Both the position numbers and the translations under genes were made by a program. Shown here piece after piece: positions 28,277-37,390 of a stretch of DNA of 64,000 nucleotides; within the stretch, counting starts at the first letter, position 1, and every line of letters begins with the position of its first letter. This DNA comes from Cellvibrio mixtus subsp. mixtus J3-8 (lineage in GTDB: Bacteria; Pseudomonadota; Gammaproteobacteria; Pseudomonadales; Cellvibrionaceae), in contig NZ_KN266208.1 in assembly GCF_000766945.1 (NCBI RefSeq), forward strand, positions 346,604 to 410,603, written 5' to 3'. Under the pieces are notes generated by a model. It was not told the origin of the DNA. It worked only from the letters and a program-made list of their open reading frames with translations, and did no database searches.

Positions 28277-29644
28277 TTAAGCAAAAACCCGTTCCGCCCA
28301 CACACCCAATCCTGCAGCTACACTACCAAAGTGATCACCATCGATAATCTCAATGTGCTCGCCCAATAATTCGCACACCAGCTTGCGGATTAACGGTGAT
28401 TTAGCGCTGCCGCCGGTAATGTAAACAATATCAGGTTTATGGCCAGCTTGTGTGGTTGCCTCATTAATCAGATTCGCGATTTTTTGCAAGAGCACATTCA
28501 CTATACCTGCATAGTCTTGCGCGCTGGTTTCCGGTGTTAAATCTGCTTCGATAAAGCCCAATGGAAAGCGGTACGTATTAGCAGAAGATAATGCAATCTT
28601 CCCTAGTTCTGCTTCGCGCACCACAGCGAAGTTATGCTTATCTTCACGCATTGTTATAAAACGGTTTAATAATTCCGGCTCCAGCGTTTCGCGTTGTAGC
28701 TTTTCCAGCAGGAAGCCGGTTTTTGCGTCGTAAAAATCGGTTTGCGCACCGATATCGTTAATCGCCATTGCATTCACGAATGGCATCAGTGGCATTGGTA
28801 AACCGGTCTTTAAGGGTGACAACATCCCGAACGATGGCATTAACGCTTTTTGTGCAAGCAATATATCAAAATCATTACCGCCGATACGCTCACCGGTATG
28901 GCCTAGAAAATCCTGTTCACGTTGCAGCTGGTTTCGGTGGGCAGGGCCCATTAACACCATAGAGCAATCGGTAGTACCGCCGCCCACGTCCACCACCAAC
29001 ACGATTTTGTTTTCATTCAAGCGCGTTTCAAAATCAAAGCCGGCAGCGAGGGGTTCAAATAAAAATTCTATATCGCGAAAACCAATTCGTTTTGCCGCCG
29101 CCGATAAAATAGCTTGCGCCTGCTGATTGGATTCATGCGCGTTAATACCCTGGAAATTCACCGGGCGACCAATTACAACTTGCGAAGCTTCTCGTTGCAA
29201 ATAATGTTCTGCGCGCTGCTTCACATTGAGCATCATCACCGCAACCAGATCTTCAAAAAAACCTACCATTTGCGGGCGCAAACCACTTGCGCCCAAAAAT
29301 GATTTAGGGGATTTAATAAAATAACCTTCGCCGGGTGCAGCGATGTAATGGGCGATAGCATCAGCACCGTAAAATAATCCGTCGCTAACCTGCGCAATAT
29401 CATGCTCCAATTTTCCTGCGCGCGATTGCGCCAGTGCACCGGACCGCGCTTGCGCATAGGCTTGTCGCTCAACCGGATCTTGTAGCTGTTGCGCAATTTG
29501 CTCCGCGATAAATCCGCGCTCTATCGCATAAAGAGTGGAAGGTACAAACGCATCATCACCATACAACGGTACAAGCGCGGCCTTGCCTTGATCAATATAA
29601 GACATAGCACAATTCGATGTGCCGTAATCAAAACCTACTCGCAT
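28277..29644 (-). CDS. yegD: YegD-like Hsp70-family ATPase
   Basis: A 455-residue protein with only the Hsp70 ATPase (actin-like) part: phosphate-1 loop GFDYGTSNCAMSY, phosphate-2 VVDVGGGTTDCSMV, and the adenosine motif IVYITGGSAKSPLIRKL. The substrate-binding domain of DnaK is absent, as in E. coli YegD, whose clients are unknown. I take the ATG at 29644 (MRVGFDYG), the family's usual beginning, with GGAAGG some distance upstream; a TTG at 29656 is possible. It stands back-to-back with the + strand gene at 27302 (convergent) and follows the M32 peptidase gene on the same strand after 63 bases. Confidence 0.88.
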   Translation of the reverse strand: MRVGFDYGTSNCAMSYIDQGKAALVPLYGDDAFVPSTLYAIERGFIAEQIAQQLQDPVERQAYAQARSGALAQSRAGKLEHDIAQVSDGLFYGADAIAHYIAAPGEGYFIKSPKSFLGASGLRPQMVGFFEDLVAVMMLNVKQRAEHYLQREASQVVIGRPVNFQGINAHESNQQAQAILSAAAKRIGFRDIEFLFEPLAAGFDFETRLNENKIVLVVDVGGGTTDCSMVLMGPAHRNQLQREQDFLGHTGERIGGNDFDILLAQKALMPSFGMLSPLKTGLPMPLMPFVNAMAINDIGAQTDFYDAKTGFLLEKLQRETLEPELLNRFITMREDKHNFAVVREAELGKIALSSANTYRFPLGFIEADLTPETSAQDYAGIVNVLLQKIANLINEATTQAGHKPDIVYITGGSAKSPLIRKLVCELLGEHIEIIDGDHFGSVAAGLGVWAERVFA

Positions 29645-29707
29645 AACGTCTAACAACCTTCCAAATCAACAATCAATTCAACCGAACTTTACATCCAACC
29701 GGGTTTA

Positions 29708-31198
29708 TTATGCTTCACCCAGATAACGGCGCTGCAAATGTGTTTTGAAAAAATGCGCATTTAACGGCTCACCCGTTGCGGCAATAATTAATTCATCTGT
29801 CGATAACAAACTGCCCTGGCTCCAAATATTTTTTTGCAGCCAATTAAATAATGGAGCCAAATCGCCCTGCGCGATTTTCTGTGCAAGCTGCGGAATACTG
29901 CGTTGTGCCGCTGAAAATTCCTGTGCAGCGTACATTGCACCCAATGTATATGATGGAAAATAACCAAACGCTCCGCATGGCCAGTGAATATCCTGCATGC
30001 AGCCATCTCGATAATTCCCTTCTGTTGACAATCCCAGATAAGCTTGCATTTTTTCATTCCACAACGCTGGAATATCGTCCACCTCAATATCCCCGTCTAC
30101 CAGCGCGCGTTCAATTTCATAGCGCAAAATAACGTGGGCAGGATACGTTAATTCATCGGCATCGACACGGATATAGCCGCGCTTCATCCGGGTGTTGAAG
30201 GCGTACAGGTTTTCGGTTGTAAATGCAACATCTTGTTCACGCTGCAAAATATTGCGCGCAAGCGGTGCTAATAATTGAGTGAATTCCGCAGACCGAGCCA
30301 ACTGCATTTCAAAAAATAAACTTTGCGATTCATGAATGCCGGTAGAACGCGCCTCACCTACCGGCAAGCCACTCCAGGCTTTCGGTAAATTTTGCTCGTA
30401 ACGTGCATGCCCGGTTTCGTGGATAACACCGAATAGGGCTTTCATAAAATCGCCTTCATCGTAACGAGTGGTAATACGGACATCCGTTGGTACACCGCCG
30501 CAGAATGGATGCGTACTCACATCAAGCCGCCCATGGGTAAAATCAAAGCCGAGCAATTTCATCGCTGCAAGGCCAAGTTCCTTTTGTTGTTCAATCACAA
30601 ACGGCCCGACAGGAGCAATCACGTTGTTGTTCGCTTGCAATTCGTCGGCGCGCATAATGAATTCCGGTAACCAGGTTTTTACATCGGCAAATAACACATC
30701 CAATTTGGCACTGGTCATACCCGGTTCATATAACTCCAGCATTGCGTCGTAGGGGCGCAAGCCGGCATCTGCTGCGCGAATACGCGCCTCTTCACGCACC
30801 AGTTCAATTACTTTTGCAAGGTTGGGTTTAAAACTTTCCCAATCATTATTTTTGCGTTGCTCACGCCATGCATGTTCGCATGCAGAGTTCGCCAGCGATT
30901 GTGCTTGCACCAGATCGCCAGGCAATTGCGTGGCTTGCTTCCAGCGACGCTTAATTGCATCGAGGCTCGCACGCTCATCCGCTGATAAATTCTCCTGCCC
31001 GGCGGCAATCAGCCATTCCCCCAGATGCGACGCCGTAGTTTGCTGGTGGACCAGCACTGACAATTCCGCCATAGCCGCACTGCGCGCATCATTACCACCT
31101 TCCGGCATCATTGCTGCCTGGTCCCAGGAACAAATGGCCGCGAGGTGTTGCAGGTGCGAAATTTTTAAAAAGTGTTGTTGCAATTGTTGATAAGACAT
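29708..31198 (-). CDS. Carboxypeptidase Taq, M32 metallopeptidase
   Basis: A 496-residue zinc carboxypeptidase of family M32. The active-site motif HETGH lies at residues 260-264 (zinc ligands His260 and His264, catalytic Glu261) followed by the family's ARYEQNLP; further on come IHESQSLFFE, which supplies the third ligand Glu, and RGYIRVDADELTYPAHVILRYEIE, a strong M32 block. It removes C-terminal residues from peptides in the cytoplasm; no signal peptide. The ATG at 31198 is preferred over a GTG three codons earlier. The gene ends 63 bases before yegD and is separated from the LysR gene by 37 bases. Confidence 0.92.
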   Translation of the reverse strand: MSYQQLQQHFLKISHLQHLAAICSWDQAAMMPEGGNDARSAAMAELSVLVHQQTTASHLGEWLIAAGQENLSADERASLDAIKRRWKQATQLPGDLVQAQSLANSACEHAWREQRKNNDWESFKPNLAKVIELVREEARIRAADAGLRPYDAMLELYEPGMTSAKLDVLFADVKTWLPEFIMRADELQANNNVIAPVGPFVIEQQKELGLAAMKLLGFDFTHGRLDVSTHPFCGGVPTDVRITTRYDEGDFMKALFGVIHETGHARYEQNLPKAWSGLPVGEARSTGIHESQSLFFEMQLARSAEFTQLLAPLARNILQREQDVAFTTENLYAFNTRMKRGYIRVDADELTYPAHVILRYEIERALVDGDIEVDDIPALWNEKMQAYLGLSTEGNYRDGCMQDIHWPCGAFGYFPSYTLGAMYAAQEFSAAQRSIPQLAQKIAQGDLAPLFNWLQKNIWSQGSLLSTDELIIAATGEPLNAHFFKTHLQRRYLGEA

Positions 31199-31235
31199 AA
31201 GAAACACACTCGCTTTTATAAAAATGGATTTCGAT

Positions 31236-32135
31236 TTAATTCAAGGATTTATTGGCTCGCAAATGCGCTGCCAACAAATCAATAAAGCTGCGAATTTTCG
31301 CTGAAGAATAGCGCCCCTCGCGATGCAATATATGCACAGGTACAATGCCCGGTTCAAATTCACTCAGCAGGATTTTTAACGTTCCCCGCTCCAATTCTTG
31401 CGCAACCTGATAAGACATCACGCGAGTAATTCCCAAACCGCGCACTGCCGCATCAATCGCTGAATCATTGCTGGTTACACTCAAGCGCGACCTGATACGA
31501 ACAATGACTGGCTTTTCCTGGTCCAAAAATCGCCACTCCACATTCATCCCCAAATTGGTCGCTACAATAAGTTGATGGTTAAGCAATGCATCTGGATGCG
31601 CGGGCAAACCATACTGCGCAATATACTCCGGTGATGCGCACAACACGCGGCGTACACTGCCAACTCGCATGGCGTGAAAACTGGAATCGCCCAACTCGCC
31701 AATACGCAACGCCACATCAATTCCCTCTTCTAATAGATTCACTACGCGATCAACAAACATTGCCGACACTTCCGTCGCTGGGAAACGCTGCAAATAATCC
31801 ACAATGCCCGGCATGACATACATGCGCCCGAATAATACCGGCGCAGTGACGGTGAGATGCCCGCGCGGCTCGCCGTTAACGCCAATCGCCGCCTCATCGG
31901 CTTCATCGGCAGCGGCAATCACGCGGCGCGCATCATCCAGATAACGTAATCCGGCATCTGTCACACGCACATAACGCGTGGTGCGATTCAGTAATTTCAC
32001 CCCCAACCGCGCCTCCAGATCCGCCACTGCGCGCGTTGCGACTGGAGGTGAAATATTCAGCCGTCGTGCGGCAGCAGCAAAACCTTCGCATTCGGCTACC
32101 GCTACATAAATCTGCATTTCAGTCAGGCGATCCAT
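31236..32135 (-). CDS. LysR-family transcriptional regulator
   Basis: A 299-residue LysR-type regulator: N-terminal winged helix-turn-helix (residues about 1-60, with AECEGFAAAARRLNISPPVATRAVADLEARLGVKLLNRTTR split over helices 2-3) and a periplasmic-binding-like effector domain starting near GHLTVTAPVLFGR. The ATG at 32135 follows TTGGAAG and removes a 12-residue non-conserved extension. Divergent from the four-gene operon at 32315-34704, it probably controls it, as LysR regulators usually do with their divergent neighbours; a palindrome with a T-N11-A core lies between them. The inducer is unknown. Confidence 0.9.
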   Translation of the reverse strand: MDRLTEMQIYVAVAECEGFAAAARRLNISPPVATRAVADLEARLGVKLLNRTTRYVRVTDAGLRYLDDARRVIAAADEADEAAIGVNGEPRGHLTVTAPVLFGRMYVMPGIVDYLQRFPATEVSAMFVDRVVNLLEEGIDVALRIGELGDSSFHAMRVGSVRRVLCASPEYIAQYGLPAHPDALLNHQLIVATNLGMNVEWRFLDQEKPVIVRIRSRLSVTSNDSAIDAAVRGLGITRVMSYQVAQELERGTLKILLSEFEPGIVPVHILHREGRYSSAKIRSFIDLLAAHLRANKSLN

Positions 32136-32180
32136 AAGCACTTCCAATTGAAGGCACGTCAGTTGAGGCAACAGCCAGAG

Positions 32181-32203
32181 ATTATTTCAGTTTTGGAAAT
32201 AAT
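32181..32203. promoter_or_regulatory. Candidate LysR-type operator in divergent promoter region
   Basis: ATTATTTC (32181-32188) and GAAATAAT (32196-32203) form a perfect inverted repeat with a 7-base spacer; its core is a T-N11-A pattern, the usual LysR box. It lies 46 bases upstream of the LysR start and 112 upstream of the divergent gene. Confidence 0.55.
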
Positions 32204-32314
32204 GAATTAGCAATTGTGAGTATTCTTCACGTTAGTTGCAATTGGCAATATGACTTCAGGCAAAACGTTCGACAAACCATCCAGCCATTTTTTATTCATT
32301 GTGAGGTCAACACC

Positions 32315-32854
32315 ATGAGCAGGATCAATACCGTTACTAACCAGAGCGCATCTACTGAACAAGCCGCATTGTTTAGTGCAATTCAACAACAACTCGGGAT
32401 AGTACCTAATTTTCTGCGTGTATTTGCCAATTCGCCCGCCGCATTGCGCGCGTTTCTTGGTCTCTATGGTATTGCCAATGAAGGCAGCCTGAGTGCGCAA
32501 ACCCGCGAGCGAATCGCGCTTGCATTAGCGCAACAAAACGCATGCGAATATTGTTTATCCGCGCACACAGCACTTGGCAAAAATGCTGGATTAAACGGGG
32601 CCGAGATAGATGCGAATCGCAACGGTACCAGCCAGGATGCAAAAGCTGCTGTCGCAGTACAGCTGGCACGTTCACTGGTTGAGCACAATGGTGATATCAC
32701 TACTGCGGAATTAATGGAAGCGCGCAATGCGGGTTATTCCGATGCCGAGATCGTAGAAATAATTACGCATGCCGGAATGAATCTACTAACCAATATTTTG
32801 GGCAAAGCCAGCCGAGTAGAAATTGATTTTCCAAAAGTGGCGATTAATAACTAA
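32315..32854 (+). CDS. Carboxymuconolactone decarboxylase/AhpD-like peroxidase-family protein
   Basis: A 179-residue all-alpha protein of the AhpD-like superfamily. The redox motif CEYCLSAH (Cys77, Cys80, His84) preceded by Glu65 in TRERIALA is the AhpD-type active site, pointing to alkylhydroperoxidase or related thiol redox activity rather than true decarboxylation. The ATG at 32315, with GAGGT nearby, is chosen over upstream in-frame starts that lie in the promoter region. First gene of a four-gene run (gaps of 56, 53 and 34 bases) divergent from a LysR gene; the rest of the operon (flavin/PLP-type oxidase fold, GST, NTF2-like) suggests response to reactive or electrophilic compounds. Confidence 0.88.
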   Translation: MSRINTVTNQSASTEQAALFSAIQQQLGIVPNFLRVFANSPAALRAFLGLYGIANEGSLSAQTRERIALALAQQNACEYCLSAHTALGKNAGLNGAEIDANRNGTSQDAKAAVAVQLARSLVEHNGDITTAELMEARNAGYSDAEIVEIITHAGMNLLTNILGKASRVEIDFPKVAINN

Positions 32855-32910
32855 CTTAACAGCGATCAAACGCAGAACCGTATTTGCCACATTTCGCGGA
32901 GGATTTAATC

Positions 32911-33534
32911 ATGTCGCGCGCATTTTCTGATATTGCTTTCACCCCCAGTGTTAAAGAAACCCAGGAGCGCTATGGAAGCCGTGAAGGGAATCGTAATTTT
33001 GAATTGGCAGAAGACCCACGCAATGAATTAACCGAAGCAGAAATACATTTTATCCAGGCGCGCGATAGTTTTTATCAAGCGACCGTGGGTGAAAATGGTT
33101 GGCCTTATGTGCAACATCGCGGTGGTCCCATCGGTTTTTTAAAAGTTTTGGATACGCACACTATCGGTTTCGCGGATTATCGCGGCAACCGCCAGTACCT
33201 AAGCGTGGGCAATATTAATGCCGATGATCGCATTAGTATGTTTTTGATGGACTATCCACGACGTCGCCGTTTAAAGCTGTGGGGCCGCGCGCGCATTGTT
33301 CACGAGCATGAGCAACCGGAAATTATTGCAGCGCTGGAAGATCCGGATTATCGCACCCACATTGAACGCGCCATCGTGATTCATATTGAAGCGTTTGATT
33401 GGAACTGCCCGCAACATATTACACCGCGTTTTACAGAGGCGGAAATCAGGGCGCAAATTGAACCCATCTTGATCGAAAATGAAAATTTAAAAGCCCAACT
33501 GCAAATGCTGTTAAAAAATCAGCCGACGCGCTAA
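32911..33534 (+). CDS. Pyridoxamine 5'-phosphate oxidase-family (flavin-binding split barrel) protein
   Basis: A 207-residue protein of the PNPOx-like split-barrel fold. Seen: QATVGENGWPYVQHRGGPIGFLKV, then TIGFADYRGNRQYLSVGNI and RISMFLMDYPRRRRLKLWGRARIV, the barrel strands that bind FMN in this group, and a helical C-terminal tail (about residues 170-207). True PdxH signature residues are not evident, so it is probably not the vitamin B6 enzyme but a flavin oxidoreductase of unknown substrate. GGAGG before the ATG at 32911 fixes the start. Second gene of the LysR-linked operon. Confidence 0.83.
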   Translation: MSRAFSDIAFTPSVKETQERYGSREGNRNFELAEDPRNELTEAEIHFIQARDSFYQATVGENGWPYVQHRGGPIGFLKVLDTHTIGFADYRGNRQYLSVGNINADDRISMFLMDYPRRRRLKLWGRARIVHEHEQPEIIAALEDPDYRTHIERAIVIHIEAFDWNCPQHITPRFTEAEIRAQIEPILIENENLKAQLQMLLKNQPTR

Positions 33535-33587
33535 CACGCAACATCCATTCATCGCTTAATAGTAAATTAACGAAGGAAATATTATTG

Positions 33588-34199
33588 ATGCTGACACTCT
33601 ATGAATTTGGTTTATCGGGCAACTGCCATAAAGTTCGCTTATTGTTATCACTATTAGGTTTGCAATATCAAAGTACATTGCTGAACAATGCAGAACGTGA
33701 ACATAAAACAGAACAATTTCTACAGTTAAATCCATTTGGGCAAGTTCCGGTATTAACCGATGGCGATACGCTGGTACGCGATAGCCAAGCTATCCTGGTG
33801 TACCTTGCGCGCACGTATGGCGCTGACGAATGGTTCCCCCATGATCCGGCTAAAATGGCTGAAGTAGTAAGCTGGTTAGCCGTTGCGGCTAACGAAGTAG
33901 CGCGCGGACCCAATGCGTTGCGCTTGCACCATAAATTTGGCCGCGCAATTAATATTGAAGAAGCCACGCAAATTACTGTTCACGTTTTATCAATATTGGA
34001 TACGCATTTGCAATCCCGGCACTGGCTAGCCAACAACACATTAACAATTGCCGATATTGCGATTTACCCCTACATCGCACTGGTTAATGAAGGTAAATTC
34101 AATCTTGAGCCTTATTTGCATGTGCAGAACTGGATGGGCCGCATTGAACATTTAACGGGTTACATCACCATGCCAGGCATCCAGCAATTTAACGCATAA
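33588..34199 (+). CDS. Glutathione S-transferase family protein
   Basis: A 203-residue GST: thioredoxin-like domain beginning MLTLYEFGLSGNCHKVRLLL (Ser10/Cys13 in the active-site stretch), cis-Pro loop NPFGQVPVL, GSH-gamma-glutamyl site DSQAILVYLA, then an alpha domain with NTLTIADIAIYPYIA. Likely role: conjugation or reduction of electrophiles with glutathione. The ATG at 33588 is used; a TTG directly before it is less likely. GAAGGAAA is the ribosome site. Third gene of the LysR-linked operon. Confidence 0.9.
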   Translation: MLTLYEFGLSGNCHKVRLLLSLLGLQYQSTLLNNAEREHKTEQFLQLNPFGQVPVLTDGDTLVRDSQAILVYLARTYGADEWFPHDPAKMAEVVSWLAVAANEVARGPNALRLHHKFGRAINIEEATQITVHVLSILDTHLQSRHWLANNTLTIADIAIYPYIALVNEGKFNLEPYLHVQNWMGRIEHLTGYITMPGIQQFNA

Positions 34200-34233
34200 C
34201 GTCGCCGCATTTTAATTTTTTTGGAGTATTGCT

Positions 34234-34704
34234 ATGAGTGAATCAAGACCGCCATTTCCACCGTTTACGCAGGAAACTGCCCTTCGAAAAGTACGTGTTG
34301 CCGAAGATGGCTGGAATAATCGCGATCCGTATAAAGTATCACTGGCTTACACTATGGATAGCCAATGGCGTAATCGCAGCGAATTCCCTAAAGGACGCGA
34401 ACAAGTTGTAGAATTTTTAACGCGCAAATGGGCGAAAGAAAAAGAATATCGTTTGATTAAGGAGTTATGGGCTTATGAAGGAAACCGCATCGCGGTACGT
34501 TTTGCCTATGAGTGGCTTGATGATACGGGCCAGTGGTTTCGCTCGTACGGCAATGAAAATTGGGAGTTCGATGAAAATGGTTTGATGCAAAAACGTTATG
34601 CCAGCATTAACGATTTGCCTATTGCGGAAAATGAACGCAAATTTCTGTGGCCGCAAGGGCGTAGACCTGATGACCATCCTGGCCTAAGCGATTTAGGACT
34701 TTAA
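34234..34704 (+). CDS. NTF2-like protein (DUF1348/SnoaL-like)
   Basis: A 156-residue small alpha+beta-barrel protein, recognised as the DUF1348 group of NTF2-like proteins: [20 protein letters not shown], then [22 protein letters not shown], and [16 protein letters not shown] near the end. The fold is used by isomerases and hydrolases and by binding proteins; the function here is unknown. TTGGAG precedes the ATG. Last gene of the operon, with a strong terminator 15 bases after the stop. Confidence 0.85.
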   Translation: MSESRPPFPPFTQETALRKVRVAEDGWNNRDPYKVSLAYTMDSQWRNRSEFPKGREQVVEFLTRKWAKEKEYRLIKELWAYEGNRIAVRFAYEWLDDTGQWFRSYGNENWEFDENGLMQKRYASINDLPIAENERKFLWPQGRRPDDHPGLSDLGL

Positions 34705-34718
34705 GTTTTCCATAACTC

Positions 34719-34751
34719 AAAAAAATGCCGCAACACGTGCGGCATTTTTTC
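34719..34751. terminator. Bidirectional terminator between the NTF2-like gene and aroA
   Basis: ATGCCGCA and TGCGGCAT form a stem around ACACG (arms at 34725-34732 and 34738-34745), with A-rich sequence before and six T after. It serves both the + strand operon and the converging aroA. Confidence 0.9.
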
Positions 34752-34753
34752 TT

Positions 34754-36040
34754 TTACTTAACCACAGAACCAAAAACATCGAAATACGTCGGAAAGGTTT
34801 TTGCGGTGCATTTCGGATCATTAATACGCACGGGTACACCGCCGAAGGTCGCCAGCGAAAAACACATCGCCATGCGATGATCATCGTACGTATCGATAGC
34901 AGCATTGGGAATTAAATTTTTCACCGGTGTAACACGCAACCAATCCTCGCCCTCCTCTACAATCGCTCCCAGCTTGCGCAACTCGGTTGCCATTGCAGAA
35001 ATACGATCTGTTTCTTTCACACGCCAACTGGCGATATTGGTTAAACGTGAAGGGCCATCACAGAAAAGTGCAACAACGGCGAGAGTCATTGCGGCATCAG
35101 GAATATGGTTGAAATCGCGATCAAATGCTTTCAACGGTAATGAAGGCGCAGAGGCTTCAATCCAGTTTTCACCTTTGGTGATAGTCACACCAATTTCTGC
35201 GAGCGCATCGGCAAATGCCACATCGCCCTGGATACTGTTTGCCCCCACACCTTGCACGCGCAATGGACCACCGCCCAATGCACCGGCGGCAAGGAAATAA
35301 GAAGCAGAAGACGCATCACCTTCAACAAACACTGTCGCCGGGCTGTTATAACCGGTCGCAGCAGGAACGGTAAAACGCTCCCAACCATCACGCTCAACAT
35401 CAACGCCGAATTGCGCCATCAACTTGAGTGTGATGTCAATGTAAGGCTTGGAAATAAGCTCGCTTACCAATTCGATTTGTGTTTCTTTGCCAGTCATCGG
35501 CAATGCCATCAATAGTGCCGTCAGGAATTGGCTGGAAACATCGCCACGGATTTTAATGCTGCCATTTGCCGCGATTTGCGCTGGCTTAATCAACAACGGC
35601 GGAAAACCTTCTTCACCGAGGTAGGTAATATCCGCGCCGATCTGACGCAACGCGTCCACCAAATCGCCAATCGGGCGCTCATGCATACGCGGCACGCCGT
35701 GCAATTTGTAAGTACCGCCACTCAGCGCCAGCGCCGCCGTCAGCGGGCGAAACGCCGTACCGGCATTTCCCAGGAACAAATCCGCTTCCTTATTAGGAAA
35801 GCTACCGCCAGTACCCACCACACGGTAATCGTTCTCACCCGTCCTGGTCACACTCACACCCAACGACGCCAATGCCTCCAGCATCCGGTCAGTATCGTCC
35901 GACTTCAGCAAATCGCGAATTTGCGTCTCACCAGAAGCCAGCGCCGCTAGCAACAACGTACGGTTAGAAATACTTTTAGAACCAGGCAAATGCACTGTGC
36001 CCTGGGCACGGGTAACGGGAGCGAGATCAAGAAATTCCAT
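34754..36040 (-). CDS. aroA: 3-phosphoshikimate 1-carboxyvinyltransferase (EPSP synthase)
   Basis: A 428-residue EPSP synthase, sixth step of the shikimate pathway: joins phosphoenolpyruvate and shikimate 3-phosphate. Seen: [18 protein letters not shown] with the substrate-binding Lys/Ser/Arg, [13 protein letters not shown] (the PEP-binding GNAGTxxR loop), and [11 protein letters not shown] near the C-terminus. With Gly/Ala in the normal LFLGNAGTA context it is a class I (glyphosate-sensitive) type. In many relatives aroA sits with tyrA, cmk and rpsA; here it is alone, between the operon above and a tRNA-bounded islet. Confidence 0.96.
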   Translation of the reverse strand: MEFLDLAPVTRAQGTVHLPGSKSISNRTLLLAALASGETQIRDLLKSDDTDRMLEALASLGVSVTRTGENDYRVVGTGGSFPNKEADLFLGNAGTAFRPLTAALALSGGTYKLHGVPRMHERPIGDLVDALRQIGADITYLGEEGFPPLLIKPAQIAANGSIKIRGDVSSQFLTALLMALPMTGKETQIELVSELISKPYIDITLKLMAQFGVDVERDGWERFTVPAATGYNSPATVFVEGDASSASYFLAAGALGGGPLRVQGVGANSIQGDVAFADALAEIGVTITKGENWIEASAPSLPLKAFDRDFNHIPDAAMTLAVVALFCDGPSRLTNIASWRVKETDRISAMATELRKLGAIVEEGEDWLRVTPVKNLIPNAAIDTYDDHRMAMCFSLATFGGVPVRINDPKCTAKTFPTYFDVFGSVVK

Positions 36041-36134
36041 CGTGAACCTGTTTTTCGATAAAGGTTATACAAAGAGCCGGCCATCAGCCGAAAACAAGGC
36101 ACGCATCATACCCGTTTCCCCCGCCGAAGCATAA

Positions 36135-36175
36135 GGTAGCTAGAGGCGGACTTGAACCGCCGCCCCCAGCATTAT
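36135..36175 (-). repeat. Duplicated 3' half of tRNA-Met (probable att site)
   Basis: These 41 bases equal the 3' part of the tRNA-Met gene (38427-38467: T-arm, variable loop and anticodon region) with a single mismatch at 36163. The 5' half of a tRNA is missing. The orientation is the same as the intact gene, with the fragment lying beyond its 3' end, which is how integration at a tRNA gene leaves the distal attachment site. Confidence 0.8.
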
Positions 36176-36741
36176 TAGAGTTGATAACTGCGCTCACAAA
36201 ACCTAAAGCTCAATAAAATCAATTGGTTATAACCTCATTAAAACTCAGCGAACCGTTAGGAATAGCAGATTTGTGGATTTTGAATTGGCGATTTGCTTCC
36301 ACCTGCCTTTTTAATGTTATATGCACACCTCGCTCCCGATTACATGGCAAGAGTTCACGATCTATAGCCTATCTACCATATTTGCTGATATGGGCGTCCG
36401 GATCGGACGTAAGGGCGCGTAAGTGCAGATAGTGTGGTCAACAAGGCAACTCAATGTTTCCGGTCACGATAATCTTTCGCCTTTTTTCTACGCGGGGCAT
36501 TATGCATTCGAATTATTCTTTTAATACAAACAAAAAACATCGGCATCAATAAAATCGGCTTCACTGTAGATTTATCTTTCTTATCACATTAATACCCCCA
36601 TATTGAAAATAATAGCTATGGATTTTGGTGCCGCAATCACACACCTCAATCATCGCTTTTTTCAATGGACCGTTTGTCTTTTTGCATTAGTTTTCGCATA
36701 TAGGCAGATTTTGTTAATTCAATTATTAAGGATTATTCATA
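36176..36741. other. Gene-poor left part of the tRNA-Met islet
   Basis: About 570 bases, AT-rich, with no ORF that looks real: short frames here lack ribosome sites and composition like genes. A small hairpin, CGTCCG and CGGACG around GAT, lies at 36395-36409. No integrase, no direct match to known attachment or replication functions. Confidence 0.4.
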
Positions 36742-37317
36742 ATGATAAAAAATGTTTTTATTTTTGGCCTTCTAAGTTTTGTTACTGCAAGTGCAAGTGC
36801 AAGTGCAACACCAACAGTTGTGGTTACTGGTACACCTCCCCCTTCATCGTCTACAACCTACAATCCATCAACCAGCGGATCCAGCTCTAATGATTACGGC
36901 TCTAATTTTGGTTTTTCTGGCGGATATAAAGATGCAGCCATTGCTCAAGCTAGATAAAGCTGTATAAATGATCTCTCAAGCAAGCAAAAGAAACTTTGTG
37001 ACGACAAAAAGGAACAGATTTTTAGGGAACATATTGAATATTGTAATACATTGGGTACCAACGGTACTTATGGAATGGCAGGAGGAGGGATTGTCGCAGC
37101 GGGTGGGACCGTAGTTGTTTTAGCCGGCGGCCCAATTGGCTGGGGTATCGCATTTGCTGGTCTAGGCGCTGTAGGGGGTGGAGGTGGAGCATTAGTTCAA
37201 CAAGAAGGTAACTATGGTTGTCGGGATGATGCGAACCAAAACTATCAATATAACACCCAGGCCTGCATTAATTATCAGGCCAAAATTGTAACTGATTTTT
37301 GCTCACAAATTCGATAA
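36742..37317 (+). pseudogene. Orphan secreted protein gene interrupted by an in-frame stop
   Basis: One reading frame of 192 codons (final stop included) is broken by a single TAA at 36955-36957. Part one (71 residues) has AAGGA before its ATG, a signal peptide (MIKNVFIFGLLSFVTASASA) and a Ser/Gly-rich region ending KDAAIAQAR. Part two continues in the same frame (SCINDLSSKQKKLCDDKKEQ), then has a Gly-rich hydrophobic segment (GGGIVAAGGTVVVLAGGPIG) and Cys-containing tail ending FCSQIR. Helix and Cys spacing run across the stop, so this was one secreted protein with a glycine-zipper-like membrane segment. Family unknown. Recent inactivation, stop-codon readthrough or a sequencing error are the options. 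Confidence 0.6.
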
Positions 37318-37390
37318 TTATTATTTGAGAAATTCTCGCAATCCATGGGGGATTTCTCTCTAAGGAAAATTGCCTAATCGCGATGCTTTT

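Noticed and set aside
36223-36432. 69-codon + strand frame in the tRNA islet
   Set aside because: No ribosome site and no protein-like features.
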